A stretch of DNA of 64,000 bases from assembly GCA_019638795.1 (NCBI GenBank), contig JAHBTB010000002.1, positions 268,087-332,086 on the forward strand. The letters run 5' to 3'. Both the position numbers and the translations under genes were made by a program. Below, piece after piece: positions 1-8,348 of this stretch. Every line of letters starts with the position of its first letter. The first letter of the stretch is position 1. The DNA comes from Fimbriimonadaceae bacterium. Lineage in GTDB: Bacteria; Armatimonadota; Fimbriimonadia; Fimbriimonadales; Fimbriimonadaceae. The notes beneath the pieces are model-generated. The model saw only the letters and a program-made list of their open reading frames with translations, ran no database searches and had not been told where the DNA came from.

Positions 1-86
1 CCAACGGCGGGGATTTGAGCCGAGCGGACGGATCGAGGCCTACACCTATCCCCGGACCGTGCCCTGGCCCGTCATTTAGGCTTACG

Positions 87-92
87 TATACT
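87..92 (+). promoter_or_regulatory. -10 element of a short-leader promoter for mdh
   Basis: TATACT lies 13 bases before the mdh ATG. No Shine-Dalgarno sequence intervenes and no convincing -35 box is seen. The predicted transcript would carry only about 6 leader bases, matching a recurring pattern in this window. Confidence 0.45.
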
Positions 93-105
93 CGGGCCAC
101 CCACC

Positions 106-1035
106 ATGAAAGTCAGCATTATCGGCGGTGGCGGCCGGGTCGGCAGCGACGCCGCGTACGCCCTTCAACTCGGCGGCCTGATCAACGAGATCGCCTTGGT
201 CGACGTCAACCAGGACTTGGCCGCGGGCGAGGCCCTCGACCTTCGTCACGGCGCCAGTCTGATCGCGAACCAGACGTTCACGAGCGGTAGCTACGAGGCC
301 TGCGCGGGTAGCGACTGCGTCGTCATCACCGCGGGCCTGCGCCGCAAGCCCGACGAGAGCCGCCTCGACCTCATCAACCGCAACGTCGGCCTGTTCAAGG
401 GCATCTTGGACGAGTTGAAGAAGGTCAAACTGGCCTCGGGCGCGACCATTTTGGTCGTCAGCAACCCCGTCGACATCCTCACCCACATGACCGTCGCCGA
501 CGGCACTTGGGAGGCGTCAAAGGTCCTCGGCCTGGGCACCGTCCTCGACACGAGCCGGTTCCGTTCGTTGCTCGCCGACCACTTCAAGGTCGGTGCGGCC
601 GACGTGAAGGCGGTGATCTTGGGCGAGCACGGCGACTCGATGGTCCCCATCTGGTCGTCGGCGACGATCAACGGCGTGCCCCTCGCCTCGCTGCCGGGCT
701 TCACCCAGGAGCTCGCCGACCAGCTGTTCGACGCCACCAAGAAGTCAGGCGCGACGGTCATCGCCCAGAAGGGCGGCGCGGGCCGGGCGGTCGGCGTGTC
801 GATCAAGGAGGTCGTCGAGGCCATCGCCCTCGACAACCACAAGCTCCTTCCCGTGTCGTCGGCCCAGACCGGCGTCATGGGGATCAGTGACATCTCCCTC
901 AGCCTGCCCACGTTTGTCGGCCGGGCCGGAGCCGTCAAGGTCTTGGAGCCCGCCGTCAGCGCGGCGGAGAAGGAGGGCCTGCTCAAGAGCGCCGAAGCGC
1001 TCAAGGCCACCTGGAAGCAAGTCCAGGGTTCGTGA
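106..1035 (+). CDS. mdh: Malate dehydrogenase, LDH-like
   Basis: NAD-dependent oxidation of malate to oxaloacetate in the cytosolic TCA cycle. The 309-residue protein has the usual family length. A glycine-rich Rossmann loop lies at residues 7-12. The family catalytic set is visible: Asn120 in SNPVD, Asp148 and Arg151 in the VLDTSR stretch, and His175 in GEHGDS. The substrate-specificity loop reads AGLRRKPDESR. Arg80 occupies the place where lactate dehydrogenases have Gln, which in this family favours malate over lactate. The gene stands alone, followed by a strong stem-loop and then a glycosyltransferase. The ATG was chosen because the Rossmann strand begins directly after it. Lactate dehydrogenase is the alternative, made unlikely by Arg80. 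Confidence 0.9.
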   Translation: MKVSIIGGGGRVGSDAAYALQLGGLINEIALVDVNQDLAAGEALDLRHGASLIANQTFTSGSYEACAGSDCVVITAGLRRKPDESRLDLINRNVGLFKGILDELKKVKLASGATILVVSNPVDILTHMTVADGTWEASKVLGLGTVLDTSRFRSLLADHFKVGAADVKAVILGEHGDSMVPIWSSATINGVPLASLPGFTQELADQLFDATKKSGATVIAQKGGAGRAVGVSIKEVVEAIALDNHKLLPVSSAQTGVMGISDISLSLPTFVGRAGAVKVLEPAVSAAEKEGLLKSAEALKATWKQVQGS

Positions 1036-1062
1036 CGGTCGTCTTGAGACATCCCTGACACG

Positions 1063-1091
1063 CGCCTGGTAACTCTCGTGGTTGCCAGGCG
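1063..1091 (+). terminator. Stem-loop terminator after mdh
   Basis: An 11-pair stem (CGCCTGGTAAC with GTTGCCAGGCG, one G-U pair) encloses a 7-base loop and is followed by TAACATTTCT. It sits between mdh and the glycosyltransferase. It also covers the upstream GTG that could otherwise start the next gene. The T-tract is weak. Confidence 0.55.
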
Positions 1092-1113
1092 TAACATTTC
1101 TGGGAGGGGCAAG

Positions 1114-2124
1114 ATGGCGACGGTCAGCGTGATTGTGCCGAGTTACAACCACGGCCGGTTCTTGACGGCGTGCTTGGACAGCGTCCTTGCCCAGACCTTT
1201 ACCGACTGGGACCTCCAGTTGATCGACGACGGTAGCGCGGACGACAGCGTGGCGACCGCACGGAGCTACGCCGCCCGAGACCCCCGCATCCGGGTCGCGG
1301 TCAACGACGCCAACCTGGGCACCTACGCTACCCAGCAAAAATGCTTGGAAATGTCGTCGGGGCCGCTTGTCGCGGTGATGAACTCCGATGACTTTTGGCA
1401 CCCCGAGAAACTGGCTAAGCAAGTGGCGGCCTTGGAGACTTCGCCCGAGGCGACGTTCAGCTATGTCCTCGGTTGGAAGGCCGACGACAAGGGTTGTCCC
1501 GACGAGGGGGAGGACGTCCACGCCGGCTGGCCGACGACGCCGAGGCAAGACCTGCTGCCCTGTCTCTTGAACGAGAACCGGGTGCTCGCCAGCGGGGTCG
1601 TGTTTCGACGGAAGGGGCTCCGCTTCGAGACTTCATGCCGTTATTCGGGCGACCATGTCGCCCTGTTGGAGGCCAGTTGGCGAGGCCCGGCAGTCTGCGT
1701 GCCCGAACGCCTGACCTATTGGCGGATGCACGAAAACAACTCGTTCACGGTCAGCGAGCGCCAAATGCTGGAGGAGGTGCGGCTACGCGAGGCGCTCCTT
1801 GCCCACGCGTCCGACTGGCGGCGGGCCCGTCCGGGCAGCGGCGCCGTCGAGGAAGGGTTGGCCGCGAACGCCCAGAACTTGTTCGCCGTCTACGCCCTGC
1901 TGGGGTGTCGGGGTCGGGCGTGGCGGCTGGGACAACCCATGTTGGGCCACGGGCCGTCGCGTCTCCGTGGGTTGAAGAGGGCCCTTGGGCTTTTCTTGCC
2001 CCGTCGTGTCGTCCGAGACCATTTCTGGTCGGCCAACCCCCACGCGGCCGGGGTCTCGACCGACTTCAGGCGTCTTGACCGCGAGATCCGTGGCTTGGCG
2101 CCGCTGAAACTTGACCTGGCTTGA
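1114..2124 (+). CDS. Glycosyltransferase family 2
   Basis: A 336-residue GT-A fold transferase that would move a sugar from a nucleotide donor to a glycan or other acceptor. The substrate is not predictable. The N-terminus has the classic GT2 opening strand (VSVIVPSYNHGRF), followed by DDGSADDS and then NSDD, the DXD-type metal/nucleotide site. The ATG at 1114 is preferred over an in-frame GTG at 1078. It is preceded by GGGAGGGG, and the earlier start would lie inside the terminator stem. There is no membrane segment. The last 59 bases overlap the end of the convergent aldolase gene, unusual for two plausible full-length genes. It has no glycan-gene neighbours. Confidence 0.85.
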   Translation: MATVSVIVPSYNHGRFLTACLDSVLAQTFTDWDLQLIDDGSADDSVATARSYAARDPRIRVAVNDANLGTYATQQKCLEMSSGPLVAVMNSDDFWHPEKLAKQVAALETSPEATFSYVLGWKADDKGCPDEGEDVHAGWPTTPRQDLLPCLLNENRVLASGVVFRRKGLRFETSCRYSGDHVALLEASWRGPAVCVPERLTYWRMHENNSFTVSERQMLEEVRLREALLAHASDWRRARPGSGAVEEGLAANAQNLFAVYALLGCRGRAWRLGQPMLGHGPSRLRGLKRALGLFLPRRVVRDHFWSANPHAAGVSTDFRRLDREIRGLAPLKLDLA

Positions 2125-2980
2125 GGCCCAGGCGTCCGCTGAGGACGGACTTCACTTCGACGGGGTCGAGGGTCGTCAGGGGGAGCCGGGCCCGCGGTGA
2201 ACTGATGGCCCCGAGCCAGTGGAGCAAGGCTTTGTTGGTCGGCGGCTGGGGCGAGCCGCGCAGGGCGGCGATGACGGGGTCGAGCAGGTCGCGCAAGACG
2301 GCGCGCTGGTCGGGCTCGGCGACGGTCCGGACAAGCCACGGGGCCACCGTGTTGGCCGCGCCGGAGATCGTGCCGGTCCACCCTGCCTCCATGGCGGGCA
2401 CCAGGAGCGACTCGTCTCCGACAAACAAGACCTTGTCGGGCCCGGCGGCCTGTCGGTAGGCGGCGATGTTGCCTTCCTCGCCGCTCGAGTCCTTGAGACC
2501 GGCGATGTTGGGGTGCTCCAGCAGCCTCCCCATTGTCGCTGCCGTCAACGGGATCCCCGTCGCCTTGGGAAAGTTGTAGGCCAAGAGGGGGAGCGGCGAG
2601 GCGTCGGCAAGGGCCTTGAACCAGGCGACGATCCCCTCCGTGTCGACCCATCGAAAGTACGCGGGTGGCATGACAAGGATTCCGTCAGCACCGGCCTTGC
2701 CCGCCTGAGTGGCGAGCCACTTTGCTTCGTCGAGGCTCGGCGTCGCCACCCCCAAGACCACCTTGAGCTTGCCTCGGCACGCGACGCCGAGGCGGACAAG
2801 GTCGCGCTTCTCGACGGCCGAGAGCGACGGCCCTTCGCCGTTCGTGCCGGCCAGCACGACGCCTCGACACCCCTCTGCCTCAAACTTGGCCAGTAGCCGG
2901 GCAAGCGACTCCTCGTCGACCTTGTCGTCGTCCGTCAGCGGGGTGACCGAGGCGGGATAGACGCCTGGCTCCAAGAACAT
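2066..2980 (-). CDS. DapA/NanA-family aldolase (dihydrodipicolinate synthase-like)
   Basis: A class I pyruvate-type aldolase of 304 residues with a TIM-barrel pattern. The Schiff-base lysine is Lys163 in AGLKDSSG, and the partner tyrosine is Tyr135 in LLAYNFPK, both at family positions. The signature normally read as GTTGE is AGTNGEG here, so the second threonine of the proton relay is Asn. This argues against a canonical lysine-pathway DapA and for another member such as a 2-keto-3-deoxy sugar-acid aldolase. The start at 2980 (MFLEPGVYPASVTP) matches the conserved N-terminus; an upstream in-frame start adds 13 unlikely residues. Its 3' end overlaps the glycosyltransferase on the opposite strand by 59 bases. 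Confidence 0.82.
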   Translation of the reverse strand: MFLEPGVYPASVTPLTDDDKVDEESLARLLAKFEAEGCRGVVLAGTNGEGPSLSAVEKRDLVRLGVACRGKLKVVLGVATPSLDEAKWLATQAGKAGADGILVMPPAYFRWVDTEGIVAWFKALADASPLPLLAYNFPKATGIPLTAATMGRLLEHPNIAGLKDSSGEEGNIAAYRQAAGPDKVLFVGDESLLVPAMEAGWTGTISGAANTVAPWLVRTVAEPDQRAVLRDLLDPVIAALRGSPQPPTNKALLHWLGAISSPRARLPLTTLDPVEVKSVLSGRLGLKPGQVSAAPSHGSRGQDA

Positions 2981-3090
2981 GGGTCGATGATGGCACGGGA
3001 CGGTTCTGCTAGAATCCAATTCGACTTGGACGACACTGCCAGTAGTAGTGCCGACGGACAGGCCCCGAAGCGCCGGGCCAGGCCACGGCG

Positions 3091-4374
3091 ATGAGCCCCT
3101 TGGTCCTTGCCCTGGCCACCTTGGCCCTGGTGCTCGCGAGCGCCTTCTTCGTCGCCGCGGAGTATGCCGTCGTCGGGGCCCGCAAAAGCCGTCTGGAGGC
3201 GCAGGCCAAGAAAGGCGACGCCGGAGCCAAACGGGTCTTGGCGGCCCTGGAGCACAAATCCACCTACGTCGCCGGCATCCAGACGGGGATCACCTTCGTG
3301 GGCATCGCCCTCGGCGCGTTTGTCGAGCCGCCGGTCACCGAGGGTCTTGTCGACCTGATCGGCCCCGTCGCACCGACCTCGGTGGTCAAGATCCTGTCGA
3401 TCGTCCTCGTCTCCTATCCCCTCGTCGTCTTTGGCGAGCTTGTGCCGAAGTACTTCGTCCTTCGCGACCCGGAGCGGTCGGCCCGGTGGTTGGTCCGCCC
3501 GTTGCAACTGGTCGTCTTGGTCATGAAGCCGGTGGTGTGGCTCTTCCATGCCTCGGGGACGATGGTGTTGCGGGTCTTCGGTCTGGCCGGGTCGGGAGAC
3601 GCCGACCGCGTCTCCCGCGACGAGTTGGCTTTGATCGTCCAGGCCGGCCAGGAAGAGGGGGCCTTCGACGAGAACCAGGCCGAGTTCCTGAGCAAGACGT
3701 TGCGCCTGGACCGGCTGGACGCCAACGACGTGATGGCCCACCGTCTGGACGTCAAGTGGCTGGACGTCACCACCCCGCCTGACCAATTGGTGGAGGCTCT
3801 GGCCGCGATCCCCCACTCGCGCATCCCAGTCTGCGACGGGGACATCGACGAGGTGGTGGGGATCGTGTATATCCAAGACGTGCTCAAGGCGATGGCGTCG
3901 GGCGCGATGGACTTGCGCGCCGTGGCGCGGCCGGCGGTCTTTGTGCCGGAGAACCTCACCCTCGACCGGGCGGTGGTCCAGATGCGCGAGTCGAAGACCC
4001 AGATCCTGATCGTCCAGGACGAATACGGCGGCACCAGCGGTTTGCTCACCCTGGAGGACGTCGTCGAAGAGGTCTTCGGCGACCTGGAGGACACCTTGGA
4101 GAGCGAGCGGGCCCCCGTCGAACAGACCAGTCAGGTGCGCCTGAGCGCCCGCGGCGACGTGAGATACGACGAGCTGCTTGACTTCCTCGAAATGGACTCC
4201 GACGGAGCTTCGACGGAAACCCTTGCGCAGATGGTGATCGACACGGTGCAGCGGATGCCACGGCTGGGAGACGCGGTCGAAACCGGCGTCGGCAAGTTAC
4301 GTGTCGAGCAAATGACCCGCAACCGAATCGTCCGCGTCGGGGTCTATCTGCGGCATCGCCGGCCGATGGAGTAG
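3091..4374 (+). CDS. CNNM/CorC (HlyC) family transporter with CBS pair
   Basis: A 427-residue inner-membrane protein of the DUF21/CNNM family, linked to magnesium or other divalent cation efflux. The N-terminal ~165 residues carry a first transmembrane helix with FVAAEYAVV and further hydrophobic segments, including IVLVSYPLVVFGELVPKY. A Bateman pair of CBS domains follows at roughly 200-335 (VVGIVYIQDV; LLTLEDVVEEVFGD). The C-terminal CorC_HlyC domain covers about 350-425. Order and length match the family. The gene is monocistronic, with 33 bases to the ABC exporter, which has its own promoter-like box. The old name 'hemolysin' is not supported by experiment in most members. Confidence 0.85.
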   Translation: MSPLVLALATLALVLASAFFVAAEYAVVGARKSRLEAQAKKGDAGAKRVLAALEHKSTYVAGIQTGITFVGIALGAFVEPPVTEGLVDLIGPVAPTSVVKILSIVLVSYPLVVFGELVPKYFVLRDPERSARWLVRPLQLVVLVMKPVVWLFHASGTMVLRVFGLAGSGDADRVSRDELALIVQAGQEEGAFDENQAEFLSKTLRLDRLDANDVMAHRLDVKWLDVTTPPDQLVEALAAIPHSRIPVCDGDIDEVVGIVYIQDVLKAMASGAMDLRAVARPAVFVPENLTLDRAVVQMRESKTQILIVQDEYGGTSGLLTLEDVVEEVFGDLEDTLESERAPVEQTSQVRLSARGDVRYDELLDFLEMDSDGASTETLAQMVIDTVQRMPRLGDAVETGVGKLRVEQMTRNRIVRVGVYLRHRRPME

Positions 4375-4394
4375 GTCCGCGCCACCGGTGCTGG

Positions 4395-4400
4395 TAGCCT
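4395..4400 (+). promoter_or_regulatory. TANNNT -10 box before the ABC exporter
   Basis: TAGCCT is followed after 7 bases by the ATG, so the message would be essentially leaderless. The palindrome CACCGGTG lies just upstream. Confidence 0.4.
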
Positions 4401-4407
4401 CGCGCGC

Positions 4408-6219
4408 ATGCGTGAGGCCGCGATGATCCGGAAGCGGCGCGAGCGGCGGCGCGTGCCCGAGGGGTCGTCGCAATATGACAGTGTCTGGGTGGTCGCCAAG
4501 CGGTTGGCCAAGGAGCTCAGCCCGTTCTGGCGGCTCCAAGTCCTCGTCCTGTTCCTCACGATGCTCCAGGCCGGGTTCGGGTTTCTGCCCCCGGTCATCC
4601 TGGGCGACATTGTCAACAAGCTCCAGGGCGGCGAGCGTGTCGACACCGTCCTCTATTTCGTTTACATCCTGGCGTTTGCGACCATCGCCGGCTTGCTGAG
4701 TTACGCGGTCGGCTTCACCACCCAGCGCCTCTCTTGGTCGTTCCTTCTCGCCGTCAGGGAGAAGCTCTACGACCACATGCAGAGCTTGCCGATCGCCTAC
4801 TTTGACAAGAACCCGACCGGCAAATTGGTCAGTAACGTGATGAACGACCCGAGCACGGTGCAGAACCTCATCACGGGCAACCTCAACACGATGGCCAGCG
4901 ACGCCGTGCAGCTGGCCATCGTCCTTGTCGTCCTCTTTTCAATCTCCTGGAAGCTCGCCTTGCTGAGCCTCGTCGCCACCCCGGTCTACATCCTCAACAT
5001 CGCCTGGACGATGAAGCCCTTGAACCGGAAGAGCGACGACATCCGCCGGACGCGCGACGAGATGTACGGCGACATGCAGGAGAAGTTGACCGGCATCCAA
5101 GTCGTCAAGGGGTTCGGCCGGGAGAAGTGGGAAGTCCGCAGCTTTTACTCCCTGACCCGTGGGCTGATGGGGCTTAACCTGGACATGAGCAAGATGGGCG
5201 CGCGGATGTGGACCTTTGCCGAGGCCCTCGGCGGTGTCGGGCAGGCCCTCGTGCTCTACTACGGCGGCATGATGTGCCTTCGCGGCGAAATGAAGGCGGG
5301 GACGCTGGTCATGTTCTTGCTTTACTCGGTGCACTACGTCTACGGGCCGATCGTCAGGTTCCTGCTGGTGCTCGACCCCATCTCACGGGCGCAGGCGGCG
5401 GTCTACCGGATATTCCGCACCCTAGACACGGTGAACAAGGTCAGCGACAAGGAGGGGGCGAAGGCGATGCCCGAGGTAGAGGGGCATGTCCAGGTGCAGG
5501 GCGTCTGGTTTGAATACCTGCCGGACACGCCAGTCTTGAAGGGCATTGATTTGGACGTGCGCCCCGGCGAGATGATCGCCTTCGTCGGTTTCAGCGGGTC
5601 GGGCAAAACGACGCTCGCCAACCTGCTGATGCGCCACTTCGACCCGACTGGCGGACGGATCTTGGTCGACGGCCACGACTTGCGTGACATCCAGGTGCGG
5701 AGCTACCGCGAACAAGTCGGTTATGTGATCCAGGACAGCGCGCTTTTCAACACGACCGTCCTCGAAAATTTGCGCTACGGGCGCCCCGACGCGACTTTTG
5801 ACCAAGTGGTCGAAGCGGCGAAGGCGGCCAACATCCACAAGACGATCGAAAACCTCTCGGACGGCTACTACACGCGGTTGGGCGAGAAGGGCGTCTCGCT
5901 CTCCCAGGGCGAGAAGCAGAGGATGTCGATGGCCCGTGCCCTGCTCGCCGACCCCCGTGTCCTTATCCTCGACGAGGCGACGAGCTCCCTCGACTCCCAG
6001 ACCGAGGCGCTCGTGCAGGAGGCGCTGGACCGGCTTCTGAAGGGGCGGACGAGCTTTGTCATCGCCCACCGCCTGTCCACGATCATCAAGGCCGACCGGA
6101 TCGTGGTCCTGGAAGGCGGCGTCGTGACCGCCACCGGGAAGCACGCCGACTTGATCATGGATGACGACGGCCTTTACGCCCGGATGTACCGGCAGCAGTT
6201 CGCCGCCGCCCTCAATTAG
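4408..6219 (+). CDS. ABC exporter half-transporter (membrane-ATPase fusion)
   Basis: A 603-residue type IV ABC exporter subunit (MsbA/MdlB-like) that would act as a dimer moving a lipid, peptide or drug outward. The six-helix membrane domain occupies about residues 45-330. The nucleotide-binding domain follows: Walker A GFSGSGKTT near 394, signature SLSQGEKQR near 496, Walker B VLILDEATSS near 520 and the H-loop histidine in FVIAHRLS near 552. It is a single half-transporter with no second half beside it, so a homodimer is likely. It ends 6 bases before the convergent sigma-54 gene. Substrate unknown. The N-terminal 16 residues are strongly basic. Confidence 0.88.
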   Translation: MREAAMIRKRRERRRVPEGSSQYDSVWVVAKRLAKELSPFWRLQVLVLFLTMLQAGFGFLPPVILGDIVNKLQGGERVDTVLYFVYILAFATIAGLLSYAVGFTTQRLSWSFLLAVREKLYDHMQSLPIAYFDKNPTGKLVSNVMNDPSTVQNLITGNLNTMASDAVQLAIVLVVLFSISWKLALLSLVATPVYILNIAWTMKPLNRKSDDIRRTRDEMYGDMQEKLTGIQVVKGFGREKWEVRSFYSLTRGLMGLNLDMSKMGARMWTFAEALGGVGQALVLYYGGMMCLRGEMKAGTLVMFLLYSVHYVYGPIVRFLLVLDPISRAQAAVYRIFRTLDTVNKVSDKEGAKAMPEVEGHVQVQGVWFEYLPDTPVLKGIDLDVRPGEMIAFVGFSGSGKTTLANLLMRHFDPTGGRILVDGHDLRDIQVRSYREQVGYVIQDSALFNTTVLENLRYGRPDATFDQVVEAAKAANIHKTIENLSDGYYTRLGEKGVSLSQGEKQRMSMARALLADPRVLILDEATSSLDSQTEALVQEALDRLLKGRTSFVIAHRLSTIIKADRIVVLEGGVVTATGKHADLIMDDDGLYARMYRQQFAAALN

Positions 6220-6225
6220 CAGACG

Positions 6226-7632
6226 TCAGCCGGCACGGCGAAGGCGGCTGCTCAACTGCTTGCTCTGGTCGCGGTACTTGTTGACGGTCCGCCGGGCCAC
6301 CTTGACCCCCCGCTCGGCGAGCATCTGCGAGATGCGGTCGTCGCTGAGGGGGTTGTCCGGGTTCTCGTGGGCCAAGATTTCCTCGATGAGCTTCTGGACA
6401 CGCAACGCGGGCTTGAAGAAGATGTCGAACGAGACCAGGTCGCCCGTGGCGATCTGGACGAACTTCCCGTTGGTCGCCCGGCTGACCGTGCTTTCATGGA
6501 GACCGAGGTCGCGGGCGACCTGCGTCCGGGTCAGCGTGCCGAGGAACCGGTACTCGCCGGTCTGGACAAAGCCGGTCTGGCACTCGACCAGGTGCTTGCC
6601 GATCAGGGCCAGGGTGCGGCGACGGTCGGAGATCGCGTCGATGAACTGTTCGGCCCGCTGGGAGAACTCGAAGACGTGGCGGCGCTCTGCGTTGCTCCAC
6701 GGCTTGTCGTCTAGCTCGGCGCGCCGCCGGGCGTAAGCGGGGTCAAGCCGCAGGCTGAGGGCGTTCGGACCGGGCACCTCGACGATCCAGCCCGTGGGAT
6801 CAAATCGGAGGACGACGTCGGGACGAACGGTGGCGGGATCGTCCCGCCGGGTCCGCTTGTGTCCGTCGGCAAAGGCTTCGCCCGGGAAGGGTGAGAGCCG
6901 GAGGATCACGTCGAAGGCGGCGTCGACGGTCTCGCGGTCGACGCCATAGCACCGCATCACGGCCCGTGAGTCGCGGGAGACGAGGTCGTCCCAGTTGCGC
7001 TTGAGCATGGCGCGGGCCAACTTCTCCGCCTCGGTCGTGGCGTCCCGGGTCTGGAGCCACAGGCATTCGCGCAAGTCCGCCGCTCCGACCCCGGCCGGTT
7101 CGCAGGCCTTGAGGGCGGCCAGGACTGTCTCGGCGTCTTCGAGGAGGGCGTCGCAGTCAAGGGCGGCCTCTTCCACGGTGCAAGTCAGGTAGCCACGGTC
7201 GTTGATCGAACCGACAAAGTAGGTGACGAGCGGCCACAGCCGGGCCGGCAGGGCGACGCGCAACTGCCCGAGCAGGTGGTCGAGCAGCGAGTCGTTTGTC
7301 CCCGCAAGGTCCGTCCAGTCCAGGTCGTAGCTGGCGTCTTGCGGAACCGACCTGGCCTGCTCATGGTCGTCGGTCTGCCGAGACCTGTCGCGCGGCGCGA
7401 TCGACGAGACGATCTCGTCGAAGGTGACCGGCTCCTCAAAGTCGTCGATCCGTTCGAGGGCCGGGTTTTCCTGGAGTTCCGCCTCGATCGCCTGCTCCAG
7501 TTCGATCTGGCTGACCTCCAGAAGGTGGCTGCCCAAGACGACCTTGGGATCGACGCGCACCTGGGTGCGCAACCCTGTCCTGACCGCTGTCCCTAGCCTG
7601 TTTGCCACGTCCTTTCCCTTCCGCCCCGTCAT
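6226..7632 (-). CDS. rpoN: RNA polymerase sigma-54 factor
   Basis: Alternative sigma factor recognising -24/-12 promoters and needing an AAA+ activator for open-complex formation. At 468 residues it has the normal family length. Region I is recognisable but divergent (SQIELEQAIEAELQENPALE), followed by an acidic linker and the core-binding domain. The C-terminal DNA-binding domain includes an HTH and the RpoN box ARRTVNKYR at 446-454, where most species have ARRTVAKYR. No enhancer-binding activator is encoded in this window. The gene is convergent with the ABC exporter and divergent from ribE. Confidence 0.92.
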   Translation of the reverse strand: MTGRKGKDVANRLGTAVRTGLRTQVRVDPKVVLGSHLLEVSQIELEQAIEAELQENPALERIDDFEEPVTFDEIVSSIAPRDRSRQTDDHEQARSVPQDASYDLDWTDLAGTNDSLLDHLLGQLRVALPARLWPLVTYFVGSINDRGYLTCTVEEAALDCDALLEDAETVLAALKACEPAGVGAADLRECLWLQTRDATTEAEKLARAMLKRNWDDLVSRDSRAVMRCYGVDRETVDAAFDVILRLSPFPGEAFADGHKRTRRDDPATVRPDVVLRFDPTGWIVEVPGPNALSLRLDPAYARRRAELDDKPWSNAERRHVFEFSQRAEQFIDAISDRRRTLALIGKHLVECQTGFVQTGEYRFLGTLTRTQVARDLGLHESTVSRATNGKFVQIATGDLVSFDIFFKPALRVQKLIEEILAHENPDNPLSDDRISQMLAERGVKVARRTVNKYRDQSKQLSSRLRRAG

Positions 7633-7717
7633 TCATGGTCGGTATGCGTCCGGCCCGGTACACAGGCAATGTCGCTGGGAATGGGTGCCTTGCCCACCCT
7701 GCCAGCCCGGGCCGCCG

Positions 7718-7723
7718 CATAAT
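7718..7723 (+). promoter_or_regulatory. -10 box of a leaderless promoter for ribE
   Basis: CATAAT lies 6 bases before the ATG of riboflavin synthase, with no Shine-Dalgarno sequence in between. No FMN riboswitch is visible between rpoN and ribE. Confidence 0.45.
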
Positions 7724-7729
7724 CGGTCC

Positions 7730-8335
7730 ATGTTCACGGGGATCGTCCAGGCGGTCGGCCGGGTGGCCGAGACTGCTGCCCTCAAGACCGTGGTCGACAT
7801 CGGCGACGCTTGGCCCGGCGACCCGGTGGCGTTGGGCGAGAGCGTGGCGGTGCAGGGGGTCTGCCTGACCGCGGCGACGACGGGACGGAGCATCACTTTC
7901 GACTTAAGCGAGGAGACCCTTCGACGCACCACCCTTGCCCAGTTGGGCAAAGGCGCTGAGGTGAACTTGGAGCGGGCCATGCGGCCAAGTGACCGGTTCG
8001 GCGGGCACATCGTCCAGGGACATGTGGACCGGGTCGGCACGGTACTGGCGGTCGAGGACCGGAAAGGCTGGTGGGAGTTCGTCTTTGACGCGGGCCTAGG
8101 CGGCGGGCGCTACCTGGTCGACAAAGGCTCGGTCTGCGTCGACGGGGTCAGTCTGACTGTCGTCGAGCCCGACGGCGACGTCTTCAGGGTCGCCGTGGTC
8201 CCCCACACTTTTGAAGTCACGACCCTTGGCAGACGCCAGGCAGGTGACAAAGTGAACATTGAGTTCGACGTGCTTGCCAAGCACGTCGAACACCTGCTGG
8301 CTTACCGCCCGGCCGGATCTGCGACCGAGCGGTAA
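7730..8335 (+). CDS. ribE: Riboflavin synthase, alpha subunit
   Basis: Dismutates two molecules of 6,7-dimethyl-8-ribityllumazine to riboflavin, the last step of vitamin B2 synthesis. The 201-residue protein starts with the invariant MFTGIVQ and consists of two lumazine-binding barrels, at about 1-90 and 95-190. The second repeat has the family motif GGHIVQGHVDRVG, and the internal pair VCLTA and VSLTVV is also visible. The ATG at 7730 is fixed by MFTGI; upstream in-frame codons belong to noncoding sequence. No other rib genes are nearby. It is convergent with secA, 13 bases apart, with a short inverted repeat (GACCA/TGGTC) in the gap. Confidence 0.93.
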   Translation: MFTGIVQAVGRVAETAALKTVVDIGDAWPGDPVALGESVAVQGVCLTAATTGRSITFDLSEETLRRTTLAQLGKGAEVNLERAMRPSDRFGGHIVQGHVDRVGTVLAVEDRKGWWEFVFDAGLGGGRYLVDKGSVCVDGVSLTVVEPDGDVFRVAVVPHTFEVTTLGRRQAGDKVNIEFDVLAKHVEHLLAYRPAGSATER

Positions 8336-8348
8336 GTCGACCAAATGG

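Noticed and set aside
2988..3010. TGGCACG upstream of the CNNM gene, like a sigma-54 -24 element
   Set aside because: The GC that should follow the GG after 10 bases is absent; the nearest TGC is 4 bases too far.
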